From Streptomyces liliifuscus (GTDB lineage: Bacteria; Actinomycetota; Actinomycetes; Streptomycetales; Streptomycetaceae): 64,000 bases of DNA. Shown here in pieces: positions 8,128 through 16,706 of the stretch (the first letter of the stretch is position 1; every line of letters begins with the position of its first letter). The translations under genes and the position numbers were made by a program. The DNA lies in assembly GCF_016598615.1 (NCBI RefSeq), contig NZ_CP066831.1:248001-312000 (forward strand), read 5' to 3'. The notes beneath the pieces are model-generated. The model was not told the DNA's origin. It did not search any database and was given only the letters and a program-made list of their open reading frames with translations.

Positions 8128-8823
8128 ATGCGTGTCTTGATCGTCGAGGACGAGCCCTTTCTGGCAGAGGCCATCCGCGATGGGCTGCGCCTGGAGGCGA
8201 TCGCCGCCGATCTCGCGGGTGACGGCGACACCGCCCTGGAACTGCTGGGCATCAACACCTACGACATCGCCGTCCTCGACCGTGACATCCCGGGCCCCTC
8301 CGGCGACGAGATCGCCAAACGCATCGTGGCCTCCGGCAGCGGCATGCCGATCCTCATGCTCACCGCCGCCGACCGGCTCGACGACAAGGCCTCCGGGTTC
8401 GAACTCGGCGCCGACGACTACCTCACGAAACCTTTCGAACTCCGGGAACTCGCACTCAGGCTCAGGGCACTCGACCGCAGACGCGCCCACAACAGGCCGC
8501 CCGTGCGGGAGATCGCAGGCTTGCGCCTGGACCCGTTCCGCAGAGAGGTCTACCGCGACGACCGCTACGTCGCGCTCACCCGCAAACAGTTCGCCGTGCT
8601 CGAAGTCCTCGTCGCCGCCGAGGGCGGTGCCGTCAGCGCCGAAGAGCTCCTGGAACGCGCGTGGGACGAGAACGCCGACCCGTTCACCAACGCCGTACGC
8701 ATCACGCTCTCCGCCCTGCGCAAATGCCTTGGGAAACCCTGGATCATCGCCACGGTGCCGGGTATCGGCTACCGCATCGACACAACACCCGTCTCCGGGC
8801 ATGGGGGTGGTGACCGTGGATAG
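8128..8823 (+). CDS. OmpR/PhoB-family response regulator
   Basis: 231 residues. The receiver domain (1-115) has the acidic pair Asp8/Glu9, a phosphoacceptor at about Asp51 in the VLDRDIPG loop, and Thr/Lys switch residues in MLTAAD and YLTKPF. The C-terminal winged helix (about 125-225) has LTRKQFAVLEVLVAAEGG and the final VPGIGYRID. It overlaps the sensor kinase gene downstream, so the pair is co-transcribed and translationally coupled. Phosphorylation by that kinase should control DNA binding. The target genes are not evident from the window. Confidence 0.93.
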   Translation: MRVLIVEDEPFLAEAIRDGLRLEAIAADLAGDGDTALELLGINTYDIAVLDRDIPGPSGDEIAKRIVASGSGMPILMLTAADRLDDKASGFELGADDYLTKPFELRELALRLRALDRRRAHNRPPVREIAGLRLDPFRREVYRDDRYVALTRKQFAVLEVLVAAEGGAVSAEELLERAWDENADPFTNAVRITLSALRKCLGKPWIIATVPGIGYRIDTTPVSGHGGGDRG

Positions 8824-9901
8824 ACAGCATGGCTTGAGCGTCCGCCTCAAACTCACCCTCAGCTACGCCGGATTCCTCATGCTCGCGGGCGCCCTACTGC
8901 TGGTCGCCGTGGGAGTGTTCCTCTTGCGACAGGGGTGGTTGCAAACCAACGAATCGGGGGCGGTGCGAGTAACTCCGGGCACCCTGTTCGTGCGCGGTTT
9001 CGCCCCAACGGCAGCCGCAGTACTGGTGTTCCTCCTGGTATTCGGCCTCCTGGGAGGATGGATCCTCGCCGGGCGCATGCTCGCCCCCCTGGACCGAATC
9101 ACACACGCCACCCGCACGGCCGCGGCCGGATCGCTCTCCCACCGGATCCTGCTACCGGGCCGCAAGGACGAGTTCCGCGAACTCGCCGACGCCTTCGACA
9201 TGATGCTCGCGCAGCTCGAAGCACACGTCGCGGAACAGCAGAGATTCGCCGCCAACGCCTCGCACGAGCTGCGCACCCCGCTGGCGATCTCCAAGACACT
9301 CATCGACGTCGCCCGCGCCGATCCGAACCACGACACCGGCAAACTCGTCGACCGCCTCCATACCGTCAACACCCGGGCCATCGACCTCACCGAGGCACTG
9401 CTCCTGCTCAGCCGCGCCAACCAGCGGTCCTTCACCCGAGAACACGTCGACCTGTCCCTCGTCGCAGAGGAAGCAGCCGAGACGCTCCACCCGCTCGCGG
9501 AAAAGAACGGCGTCGCCCTCGAAACCAGCGGCGACATCGCCCCCACGAGTGGTTCGCCCGCGCTCCTGCTGCAGCTCACCACCAACCTCGTACACAACGC
9601 GATCGTCCACAACCTGCCCGAACAGGGCACCGTCTGGGTCCACACCGGCGTCCGCCCCAGGACCGTGGTGCTCACCGTCGAGAACACCGGCGAGAAGCTC
9701 ACCCCACAACGGGCCTCCACACTCACCGAACCCTTCCAGCGCGGCACCGAGCGCATCCACACCGACCAGGCAGGCGTCGGCCTGGGCCTGGCCATCGTCA
9801 AAACCATCACCAAGGCACACGACGGAACCCTCACGCTTACCCCACGCCCGGCTGGCGGACTCCGCATCACCGTGGAACTGCCCGCGGCATCAGGAGGGTG
9901 A
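8810..9901 (+). CDS. Two-component sensor histidine kinase
   Basis: About 363 residues. Two membrane helices (about 15-38 and 62-87) enclose a very short outer loop of roughly 25 residues, so it probably senses the membrane or a partner rather than a bulky ligand. A HAMP segment (LAPLDRITHATRTAAAGSL) follows, then the H-box NASHELRTPL, and a HATPase domain with N-box LTTNLVHNAIVHN and G-box GVGLGLAIVK. The coding frame overlaps the response regulator. ATG 8801 and GTG 8807, 8810 or 8816 are possible starts; I chose 8810 because a G-run lies just upstream. Confidence 0.9.
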   Translation: MTVDRQHGLSVRLKLTLSYAGFLMLAGALLLVAVGVFLLRQGWLQTNESGAVRVTPGTLFVRGFAPTAAAVLVFLLVFGLLGGWILAGRMLAPLDRITHATRTAAAGSLSHRILLPGRKDEFRELADAFDMMLAQLEAHVAEQQRFAANASHELRTPLAISKTLIDVARADPNHDTGKLVDRLHTVNTRAIDLTEALLLLSRANQRSFTREHVDLSLVAEEAAETLHPLAEKNGVALETSGDIAPTSGSPALLLQLTTNLVHNAIVHNLPEQGTVWVHTGVRPRTVVLTVENTGEKLTPQRASTLTEPFQRGTERIHTDQAGVGLGLAIVKTITKAHDGTLTLTPRPAGGLRITVELPAASGG

Positions 9902-10219
9902 GCCCCGAGCCACCAAGAGGCAACCAACCGGGACCACCCGACGCCTCCCTCGCCGTACAGGTGTCAGCGATGGATCTGCCGGACACCTCGGTACCAGCGC
10001 AGGAGGACGACCGTCGGCTGCTCGTCGAGCCACGCGCACGGGGACTTCGTGCCCGTACTCAAGCTGTTCCTTGGTTCCTCGGCCGGCTTGGTCCCCGGCC
10101 ACGGTGACCCGGCTGAGCTCCCCTCGTCCGAACAGGCGCCAGCATCGAGCGCGGCCAGCTCATCGAGCGTCCCCACGACGAGTCAGGACATGACGCTCAA
10201 GCCACCTGGTTTGCTGTCG
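9902..10219. other. Intergenic, nothing recognised
   Basis: Between the kinase stop and the convergent gene at 10220 there are open frames but no start, ribosome site or recognisable family. A clear terminator hairpin was not seen. Confidence 0.4.
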
Positions 10220-10597
10220 TCACTCGATCCAACGGGCAGCAGCCTCGTAGGTAGTGGCTGGGGTGCTGTTGAACGCGATGGCCGCATCGGGTGCGTGCCG
10301 CCGCACCAGGTTGACTACTCGCTCGAGGAGTTCAACTTGATCGTCTGAGTGTCGCAGGCCACCGCCGACAGTGACGCACTCCCACGGATGGGCTCGCAAC
10401 GCACTCGCGACGACCGCTTCCACGTCGTCACTACCATCCATGCCGATGAGACATATCTCGACGCCCACACCATGTTCGGCGAACTTGGTCAGTCCCGCCT
10501 CAATCGCCTTGACTACCGGCTCGGGATCCCACGGCCCGGGCACCCGATACGGATCAAGCCCGATGACAAGGACGCGTGGTGAAGCAGTTGTGTCCAT
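10220..10597 (-). CDS. Conserved hypothetical protein, 125 residues
   Basis: Starts MDTTASPRVLVIGLDPYRVPGPWDPEPV and ends ATTYEAAARWIE. The first strand and loop (VLVIGLDP) resemble a small Rossmann-like or flavodoxin-like fold. A later GGGLRHSDDQVELLERVVNLVRRH suggests a substrate loop followed by a helix. Homologous small proteins occur in streptomycetes without an assigned function. The start at 10597 was chosen because upstream sequence in the same frame is IS debris. The plus-strand frame at 10349-10582 is its shadow. Confidence 0.7.
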   Translation of the reverse strand: MDTTASPRVLVIGLDPYRVPGPWDPEPVVKAIEAGLTKFAEHGVGVEICLIGMDGSDDVEAVVASALRAHPWECVTVGGGLRHSDDQVELLERVVNLVRRHAPDAAIAFNSTPATTYEAAARWIE

Positions 10598-10629
10598 GTT
10601 CGGACGATACGCGTCGAACGACCCGCGAA

Positions 10630-10905
10630 TCAGGAGGTGACACCAAGCCGCGTGACACCCCGATCCACAGGCCTTGAATGTCCCTCGTCGTGCAGCTTCG
10701 GTGTTGGCGCCGTGGTCAGTTGAGTTGCGATGGCGGTGAGACGTTCGGCCTCTGGCCGACACAGGCCGTTGGTCCAGGTAGCGACGGCGTCCAGTGCTGC
10801 AGGGTAGTGCTCGCGCAGCAGAGACCGGAGCTGGTTGGAGATCAGCCGCCGATTCCCGATCGCGTCCTGCTGGGCCCGGGCCAGGACGGCTCGCCTGCGC
10901 CCTGG
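10630..10905 (-). pseudogene. IS110-family transposase remnant
   Basis: The minus frame reads RRRAVLARAQQDAIGNRRLI, then SNQLRSLLREHYPAALDAVA and TWTNGLCRPEAERL, a typical internal portion of IS110/IS1111 DEDD transposases. The C-terminal half is absent. The frame ends at a TGA around 10630 after unrelated residues. Confidence 0.65.
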
Positions 10906-11117
10906 GCGACGACCTGCGCGCGGCCGCGCCCGGTGCCAACAGCCTGGAAGCGGGCGTCAGCCTGCTCCGAGTGACGTTGCCGGTGACCCCCGTCGCCATG
11001 GTCGGCGCCGTGCGACGGAGCGGCACCACCTGAGAACGGCTGCGCGCCCGTCTTCGTTGCCTCGTCCGGAGCCTCGCGACGGCTACTGCCGACCAGATCC
11101 GTCGCGCCGGCACCGGG

Positions 11118-11275
11118 GCCGTGAACCAGGCCCTCGCACGGATCCGCTGCAGCGGCGAACGCGCCGTCGCCACCATCAAGACCTGGTAAGTCCTGACCAC
11201 GCTGCGCTGCAGTCCCTCCCGGACGGCCGCAATGGCGCAGGCCGTCCTCGTTCTCCACCACGTGGAAGACCCGGC
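11118..11275 (+). pseudogene. IS5-group (DDE_Tnp_4) transposase C-terminal remnant with a stop codon
   Basis: The plus strand encodes AVNQALARIRCSGERAVATIKTW, TAA at 11187-11189, then VLTTLRCSPSRTAAMAQAVLVL. This corresponds to the end of HARBI1-like IS5 transposases (usual form: ERAVAHLK.W.VL...R). The 5' part is missing and the stop interrupts what is left. Confidence 0.6.
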
Positions 11276-11385
11276 CTGCCAAGGACGAGAAACGCTCAGC
11301 CATGCCGGTCGACCCCGGTGATGAGTTTTCGCGCCCGCACCCGTCACACCTACGACGGGACACGACGAGGCGGAAGGATGACGTG

Positions 11386-12399
11386 ATGAGTGCGGACACG
11401 TGGCTGGAGGAGCTGGGCGTGAGCGATCTGGGCAAGAGCGGGCTGGGCGAGGTCGACGAGCCGGCGTTCTCGGGGCTGGCGGAGCGGCACCGACGGGAGC
11501 TGCACGTGCACTGCTACCGGATGCTCGGTTCGTTCGAGGACGCCGAGGACACCGTGCAGGAGACGTTCCTGCGTGCCTGGCGGCGGCGGGAGACCTTCGA
11601 GGGGCGGTCGACGTTCCGTGCCTGGCTGTACCGGATCGCCACCAACGCCTGCCTGGACCTGCTTGCCAAACGCCGCCCGGAGCCCGCGACCGGCGGCGAG
11701 GTGCTGTGGCTGCAGCCCTACCCGGACCGGCTGCTCGACGAGCTGGCCGCGGGCGACGCGGACGAGCCGGAGGCCCTCGCCGTCGCGCGGGAGACGATCG
11801 AGCTGGCGTACCTTGTCGCGGTCCAGCACCTCGCGCCGCGCCCGCGGGCCGTACTGATCCTGCGGGACGTGCTCGGCTGGCCGGCGAAGGACGTCGCGGA
11901 ACTCCTCGGGGACTCCGTCAACTCCGTGAACAGCGCGCTGCAGCGGGCCCGCGCCGGCCTGCGGGAGCACCTGCCCGCCGAGCGGCAGGACTGGACCGGC
12001 GGCGAACAGGACGCCGACACACGCGAGTTGGTGCGCCGCTACACCGACGCCAGCGTGGCCACGGATGTCGACAGGCTCGCCACACTGCTGCGGGACGACG
12101 TCCGCAGCTCGATGCCGCCCACGCCGGGCCTGTACATCGGCCGGGACGCGGTAGTGAACGACTGGGTCGAGAACGGCTTCGAGAGCATGAAGGGCCTGCG
12201 CGCCGTCCCCACGTCCGTGAACCGGCAGCCCGCCGTCGCCTTCTACCTCTGGCAGGAGCGGGAGGGTGCGTACCTGCCGTTGACGATCGACGTCCTGCGC
12301 GTCACCGACGGGGCGATCACCGAGATCATCACGTTCCACGACGACCAGTTCCCTCGGCTCGCTCTGCCGGAGCGCCTGCCGGTCGACGGCACGGAGTAA
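11386..12399 (+). CDS. ECF RNA polymerase sigma factor with C-terminal SnoaL-like domain
   Basis: 337 residues. Sigma region 2 lies at about 25-95 (LAERHRRELHVHCYRMLGSFEDAEDTVQETFLRAWRR) and region 4 at about 150-200 (LPRPRAVLILRDVLGW, then AELLGDSVNSVNSALQRARAGL). A SnoaL/NTF2-like tail occupies about 215-330 (VRRYTDASVATDVDRLATLL). This architecture belongs to the large ECF sigmas without a classical anti-sigma factor, in which the SnoaL tail modulates activity. ATG 11386 has GGAAGGA upstream. It heads a tight operon with the cupin-like and DUF6069 genes. Confidence 0.9.
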   Translation: MSADTWLEELGVSDLGKSGLGEVDEPAFSGLAERHRRELHVHCYRMLGSFEDAEDTVQETFLRAWRRRETFEGRSTFRAWLYRIATNACLDLLAKRRPEPATGGEVLWLQPYPDRLLDELAAGDADEPEALAVARETIELAYLVAVQHLAPRPRAVLILRDVLGWPAKDVAELLGDSVNSVNSALQRARAGLREHLPAERQDWTGGEQDADTRELVRRYTDASVATDVDRLATLLRDDVRSSMPPTPGLYIGRDAVVNDWVENGFESMKGLRAVPTSVNRQPAVAFYLWQEREGAYLPLTIDVLRVTDGAITEIITFHDDQFPRLALPERLPVDGTE

Positions 12400-12404
12400 T
12401 CCCG

Positions 12405-12683
12405 GTGCGGACGCTCACGCTGCGCAGGGGCGGGCGGGTCGCGGTGACTGCGGCGCAGTGGCACGACGCGTTCGGCGTCGTCACCCGCGGACGGATACAG
12501 CTGGAGCTGCGCGACGGCGCGCCCGGGCCGGTCCTCGGGCGCGGCGCCGGGTTCTATCTCCGCGGCACCGGCGCCCGCGCCCTGCACAACCCCGGTCGAC
12601 GCACGGCGAGAGTACGCATTCTCACCCCCAGGGCCAGGACCGTCACCAGCCGGTCAACACCCCAAACGCCGGCCGCCGAATGA
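12405..12683 (+). CDS. Small cupin-like protein
   Basis: 92 residues from GTG, five bases after the sigma factor stop, with GGAG upstream inside the sigma gene. The sequence (RGGRVAVTAAQWHDAFGVVTRGRIQLELRDG, then GRGAGFYLRGTGARALHNPG) has the beta-rich glycine-turn pattern of a single cupin barrel; metal-binding histidines are not evident. Its coupling to the sigma gene suggests a shared role, perhaps sensing. It could also be a nonessential relic. Confidence 0.7.
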   Translation: MRTLTLRRGGRVAVTAAQWHDAFGVVTRGRIQLELRDGAPGPVLGRGAGFYLRGTGARALHNPGRRTARVRILTPRARTVTSRSTPQTPAAE

Positions 12684-12695
12684 TGGAGGAACGGC

Positions 12696-13151
12696 ATGAA
12701 CAGCATGGAGGACACCGGGGCCGTCGCAGACCCGGCACCAGGCCGCACCAACCACACGCACCGACTCCGCCGGCTCGTCGGCACCGGCTGCATCGCCACC
12801 CTCGCATCGATGGCGGCCACCACCCTCACCGCGGCACTCGCCCAGGCTGTTGGCGTCGACTTCGCGGTCTTTGATCGCGGCGAGACGATCCCGTTGTCTG
12901 CCTTCGCCGTGGTGAGCGGCTGCTTCTCGGCCGTGGGCATCGTCATTGCCGTCGCACTTCTCCGGTGGAGCGCCCGCCCCGCCAAGCGATTCATGTGGAC
13001 GGCAGTGTCGCTGACCGCGATCTCGTTGGTCCCGCCCCTCCTCTTCGGGGCAGACACCGTCACCACCACCGCCCTCCTCGGGCTCCACCTCGTCCCGGCG
13101 ACAGTGGTGATCCCCACCCTGACACGGAGCCTGCACACTCAGACCCACTGA
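12696..13151 (+). CDS. DUF6069-type membrane protein
   Basis: 151 residues with four predicted membrane helices (about 30-55, 70-92, 100-118 and 122-145), a pattern matching DUF6069 proteins that often accompany ECF sigma factors of this class. ATG 12696 is preceded by GAGGAACGGC. It ends the sigma-cupin-DUF6069 operon and may act in the membrane as a partner or target of the sigma factor; the role is inferred from gene order only. Confidence 0.78.
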   Translation: MNSMEDTGAVADPAPGRTNHTHRLRRLVGTGCIATLASMAATTLTAALAQAVGVDFAVFDRGETIPLSAFAVVSGCFSAVGIVIAVALLRWSARPAKRFMWTAVSLTAISLVPPLLFGADTVTTTALLGLHLVPATVVIPTLTRSLHTQTH

Positions 13152-13463
13152 CAACCCCGCAACAGGACCAAGGGCGGCACAAGGACGATCCCGCAACGGA
13201 ACAATTGCGCGGCCCAAGATCGTGCACGAACGCACTGACATGCCCCCGTGCCGCCCCTCCCTTTCGGGCTCCTCCTCCTGCCCGATTCGAAAGGGTGTGG
13301 CTCTCCTGGAGTGAGTTCGCTGATCGAGCGTGGCGTTCGTGCGTAGTCGTTTTCACTTACCGGCCACCTCGATCCCCTGCCTTTCGACGTTCTGGACAGG
13401 ATGGTGCATGTTTGCGCTATTTTTGGGTGATGGTTCGGCCGCCTCCGCCTCGAAGGGCCCCGG
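13152..13463. other. Intergenic, probable promoter region
   Basis: No gene recognised. Local AT content rises around 13405-13430 just before the DUF4760 gene, as expected of its promoter, but I could not assign -35/-10 boxes with confidence. Confidence 0.35.
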
Positions 13464-13973
13464 ATGGACCAGCAGTTCGCGGCCGTGGCCGCTCTTGCAC
13501 TCTCGTTCCTGGCGCTGCTGATCTCGGCGGCCACCGCGTACCGGCAGCTCACACTCATGAGGGGCGCGAACATCCTGCCGATAGTCTTGGAAAGCTTCAG
13601 CGAGACGAGAACCCAGGAATGGACCGTCTGCCGGGAGTACATCAACGAGCGTCTCGCGATGGAGCACGATCCCCGTGGCGGGCTCACCGGTCTCCCGGAG
13701 CCGATCAAGCACCAGGTGCGCAAGGTCGCGTTCTTCTTCGACGACCTCGGCAAACTCGTTGCGCACCGGGTCGTCGACGAGGATCTGATCCTCGGCGCGT
13801 ACGGGGGTTCGGTCCTGGCGATGTGGCGGGCGCTCGCCCCCTACATCGCCACCCAGCGGGAGATCGACGGTGCCGGGACCGCAGTTTACTTCGAGGATCT
13901 TGCAAGACGCGCACACACCCGGACCGGCACCGAAATCCACGCACGTATCGGCCTGCGGCCGTTCCCGGAGTAG
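13464..13973 (+). CDS. DUF4760-like single-pass membrane protein
   Basis: 169 residues. One N-terminal membrane helix (FAAVAALALSFLALLISAATAY) is followed by a cytoplasmic domain with RQLTLMRGANILPIVLE and VRKVAFFFDDLGKLVAHRVVDEDLI. That arrangement and the phrase describing a failed or moved membrane contact are characteristic of DUF4760 proteins. No function is established. It stands alone between the sigma operon and a convergent gene. Confidence 0.7.
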   Translation: MDQQFAAVAALALSFLALLISAATAYRQLTLMRGANILPIVLESFSETRTQEWTVCREYINERLAMEHDPRGGLTGLPEPIKHQVRKVAFFFDDLGKLVAHRVVDEDLILGAYGGSVLAMWRALAPYIATQREIDGAGTAVYFEDLARRAHTRTGTEIHARIGLRPFPE

Positions 13974-14201
13974 GCGCTCACTCCGACGCGCCATCGTAAT
14001 TACGACCTCCCGGCCTGACCCGGAATCCGCATGAGACTGTCGCATCGTCAGTTTTCCCCCGCAGCCGCGCACTCAGATCGAGCACCACCCCGTGCGCCGC
14101 CAGCGGCTCCGACGGATTGCCCGGTTGTTCTTCCAATCCAGTCCGGAGTATCACCGCCTCTCGTACATGGACGGCGCTACGAGGCGCAGTTCCGTGTCGT
14201 G

Positions 14202-14849
14202 TCAGGGCTGCGGGATGGTTTCCGGGGTGGGTGCGGGTGGGTTTCGCGCACAGGTGAGGGCGTCGTAGAGGGCCTTGGGGTCATCTGCGTGCAGCCTGAT
14301 CAGGGTGACGAGTCGGACAGCGCCAAGGAACGTCGGTACGTCGACCGGTTCGGCGAGTTCGAGGGTGATGGAGGTCTCCGAGCCGATGGGGAGGTTCAGC
14401 TCGCCGTCCTTCTTCTGATGGGTGAAGCGGGTCTCGCGGCGGATGGAGGCGATCTGGTCGAGGGGTAGGTGGATGTCGACGTTGGCGGCCTGCCGGATGC
14501 GCAGGGTGTGGCCGGCGAGGGTGTGTGGTCGGGTGCGGGAGGCGGCGTGCAGGCCGAGGACGAACAGGACGGTGTAGACGTCCACGACCAGCATGATGGT
14601 GTGGATCACGGGCCAGCTGGCGAGGAGATAGGTCAGCGCGACGGTCTCGACCACACAGGCGAATGTGAGGCCGTACATCATGGCGGCCTGGTCCCGGCCG
14701 TGGGTGAAGACCGCGTCGGCGCCGTCCGTGCCGTGGGGCCGGCGGGTGATCCACCGGATCAGGCTTTCCATGATCCGGCCCTCGTGGGCGAGGAACCGCA
14801 GCGCGGGTGAGGAGGCGTGCTTGGGTGTGGCGGAGGGCGTAGTGGTCAT
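14202..14849 (-). CDS. Hypothetical membrane protein coupled to a MerR gene
   Basis: 215 residues. Two membrane helices are predicted at about 55-80 and 85-103 (GLTFACVVETVALTYLLASW and IMLVVDVYTVLFVLGLHAAS), followed by a soluble beta-rich domain (RIRQAANVDIHLPLDQIASI, GSETSITLELAEPV). The ATG at 14849 overlaps the TGA of the decayed MerR gene (ATGA), so the two were one transcription unit. With the MerR gene broken, its expression may now depend on read-through. No known family was recognised. Confidence 0.7.
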   Translation of the reverse strand: MTTTPSATPKHASSPALRFLAHEGRIMESLIRWITRRPHGTDGADAVFTHGRDQAAMMYGLTFACVVETVALTYLLASWPVIHTIMLVVDVYTVLFVLGLHAASRTRPHTLAGHTLRIRQAANVDIHLPLDQIASIRRETRFTHQKKDGELNLPIGSETSITLELAEPVDVPTFLGAVRLVTLIRLHADDPKALYDALTCARNPPAPTPETIPQP

Positions 14850-15606
14850 GCCGGTTCTTCCTGTCGTTGCTGGACGAGTTCGAGGGCGCGACGCACAGCC
14901 ATGGCCTGAGCCGGGTCGAGGTCCTCGTAGGTCCTCGTGGAGGGCGTCGGCCAGGCCGGGGCGCATGTGCCAGGGGCGCGCGTTGCCAGGCCATCGGGCA
15001 GGAAGGTCTCCAGCGCCGCAGCGACGCGGGTCACCTGCGGGTCGTCCGGATATTGGCCAGCGAGGCCGTCGAACAAGCCGTAGACCTGTGCGGCGTGCTG
15101 CCGCATGCCCTGCAGCGCTATCAGCGCCGCCCGCCGTTCGTGGGCATCGCGGCGTCGAGGAAGGCCAGGTGCTCGCGGTCCTTCACGGCCATCGGTGAGC
15201 CGTTGACGTCCCCGAGAGCGGCCAGCCGGCCGGTGAGCTCAGGCGGCACCGGTCCCTCAGGGGACAGGGATCCGGCCTGAACCTGGACCAGCCGCGGGGC
15301 CGGCCGCGTCCGGCGCTGACGGGTCACCACCTCCTGGCGCGCCAGGTCGGCGTCCAACTCCCCCAAGACCTCGGTCAGATCACGGCCTTCGGTGTCCGCG
15401 AGGGCGTCCCGTACCTCGTCGAGTCCGAGTCCGAGTCCGAGCAGGGTCAGCCGCCGAATACGGGCGAGCAGGACGGCTTCCCTCATGCCGTAGGCGCGGT
15501 ACCCGTTGCTGCGCTGTGGAGGTTCGGGCAGCAGTCCGCGCTGGTGGTGGTGCCGCACAGCCCGCGGGGTGAACCCGGCCAGGACAGCGACTTCGCCGAT
15601 TCTCAT
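14846..15606 (-). pseudogene. MerR-family regulator, frameshifted and with an internal tandem duplication
   Basis: The N-terminus MRIGEVAVLAGFTPRAVRHHHQRG is an unmistakable MerR winged helix. The frame closes at 15121 after DAAMPTNGGRR. The natural continuation (HERRAALIALQGMRQHAAQV) is one frame over, as if a C were lost from GCGATCGCC near 15150. Further on, a one-base loss in a GC run near 14985 is offset by a 10-bp tandem duplication of ACGAGGACCT near 14930-14950, which returns the frame to DPAQAMAVRRALELVQQRQE. Restored length is about 250 residues. The start is only about 35 bp from its -35 box, implying a nearly leaderless transcript. Confidence 0.75.
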
Positions 15607-15620
15607 GAGTCCAGTGAAAA

Positions 15621-15643
15621 CCGTGACGCCGCGGCAAGGTCAA
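15621..15643 (-). promoter_or_regulatory. MerR-type promoter/operator, reading toward the MerR gene
   Basis: On the minus strand: TTGACC, 17 bp containing CTTGCCGCGGCGTCA, then TTTTCA. The same arrangement recurs inverted at 15718-15740, so the same regulator probably acts on both divergent promoters. Confidence 0.55.
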
Positions 15644-15717
15644 GGACAGAAGTCTGTGCGCCTGCCGACGGACCACGGCAGGCGTCGCCCGTCGCGGGCG
15701 GCTTCGCACAGATCCCT

Positions 15718-15740
15718 TTGACCTTGCCGCGACGTCATGG
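15718..15740 (+). promoter_or_regulatory. MerR-type promoter/operator, reading toward the SnoaL-like gene
   Basis: On the plus strand: TTGACC, 17 bp containing CTTGCCGCGACGTCA, then TCTTCA. It differs from the partner site at 15621-15643 at only two of 23 positions. It lies about 65 bp upstream of the ATG at 15807. Confidence 0.55.
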
Positions 15741-15806
15741 TCTTCAGTGGAGGACATCGGCCGAGCAATCAACGTGCCCGGGCCTCCACTTCGGAAGGAC
15801 ATCGAG

Positions 15807-16235
15807 ATGACCACGACCATCGACAAGAACGTGGCCCTCATGCGCAGGGCATACCAGTGCATGGAGAGCGGCGACCTCGATACCGCGCAGGAGCTGCTGA
15901 CGGAGAACTTCATCGCCAACGTCCCCGGCGTCGCTGAGCCGCTGCACGGCCGGGAGGTATGGCGCATGGGCAGCAAGATCATGCTGGACGCCTTCCCCGA
16001 CCTGAAGATCGAGGTCCAGGACATGTTCGGCGCCGGCGACAAGGTCACCGTGCTGGTCAACTTCCGGGGAACCCACCTGGGCACCTTCCAGGAGTTCGAG
16101 GCGACGGGCCGGACGGTCTCCTACCGCAGCGTCGAGGTCTACCGCTTCGAAGGAGACCGGATCGCTGAGGAGTGGGTCGCTCCGGACCTGCTCAGTCTCA
16201 TGCAGCAGATCGCACCCACCACGACCAGCCACTGA
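15807..16235 (+). CDS. SnoaL-like / ester cyclase-fold protein
   Basis: 142 residues with an NTF2-like fold: MRRAYQCMESGDLDTAQELL, then LHGREVWRMGSKIMLDAFPDLKI, and later VNFRGTHLGTF with VEVYRFEGDRIAEEWV. The family includes polyketide cyclases and many small-molecule binding or hydrolysing proteins. ATG 15807 is preceded by GGAAGGAC. It is divergent from the MerR gene and carries the matching promoter site, so it was probably the regulated target. With MerR broken it may be constitutive or silent. Confidence 0.85.
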   Translation: MTTTIDKNVALMRRAYQCMESGDLDTAQELLTENFIANVPGVAEPLHGREVWRMGSKIMLDAFPDLKIEVQDMFGAGDKVTVLVNFRGTHLGTFQEFEATGRTVSYRSVEVYRFEGDRIAEEWVAPDLLSLMQQIAPTTTSH

Positions 16236-16613
16236 TCCATCCAGCCTGACTGTTCCTACGCCCGAAATCAGGGTGGGCAGTTGACTCTCCTGCTGCGGCT
16301 CTCCCGCCGCTTTCCGATCAGCAGCAGCGCTGAGGATTGTCACGGTCTCCAAGCCCGCCCGCAGAGGCCCACCATCTCCTTCACGCTTCGCGGCACCTGT
16401 CCCGGAAGGCTCCCGCCGACCCGCCGTCCCGGCGGCCGGCGAGCCGCTCGACCGTCCCGCCGCCCTTCTCGCACGGCATTGTCGTCCCGCTCCGATGCAC
16501 CGCTACTTCTCCACTGTGTGGAGCAGCTGCGCCACACCGCCTCCGCCGGCCTGTTCGCCGCGAGAGGTGAGTCATTCGAGGTCGCTGTCGGGGCGGGCGG
16601 TGTCACCACATGA
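16236..16613. other. Region without a convincing gene
   Basis: The plus-strand frame ending TGA 16613 has a protein-like end (CVEQLRHTASAGLFAARGES) directly before the strong hairpin at 16614. Its upstream part is compositionally poor. It may be the tail of a lost gene. Confidence 0.3.
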
Positions 16614-16643
16614 GGGTCCGGTGGGGTGCACCCCGCCGGACCC
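16614..16643. terminator. Strong GC hairpin, probable bidirectional terminator
   Basis: A 30-base inverted repeat with one mismatch: GGGTCCGGTGGGGTG pairs with CACCCCGCCGGACCC. There is no U-run, which is normal for streptomycete terminators. It lies between a plus-strand frame ending at 16613 and the minus-strand ORF ending at 16707. Confidence 0.5.
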
Positions 16644-16706
16644 TGGCAACGGCCTGCCTGTGCGCACCTCGCCATCATCTGGAGAGGCGAGGCGAGAGAC
16701 GGATCG

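Noticed and set aside
10349..10582. Plus-strand ORF of 77 codons
   Set aside because: F l a n k s and composition show it is antisense to the conserved 125-residue gene at 10220-10597.
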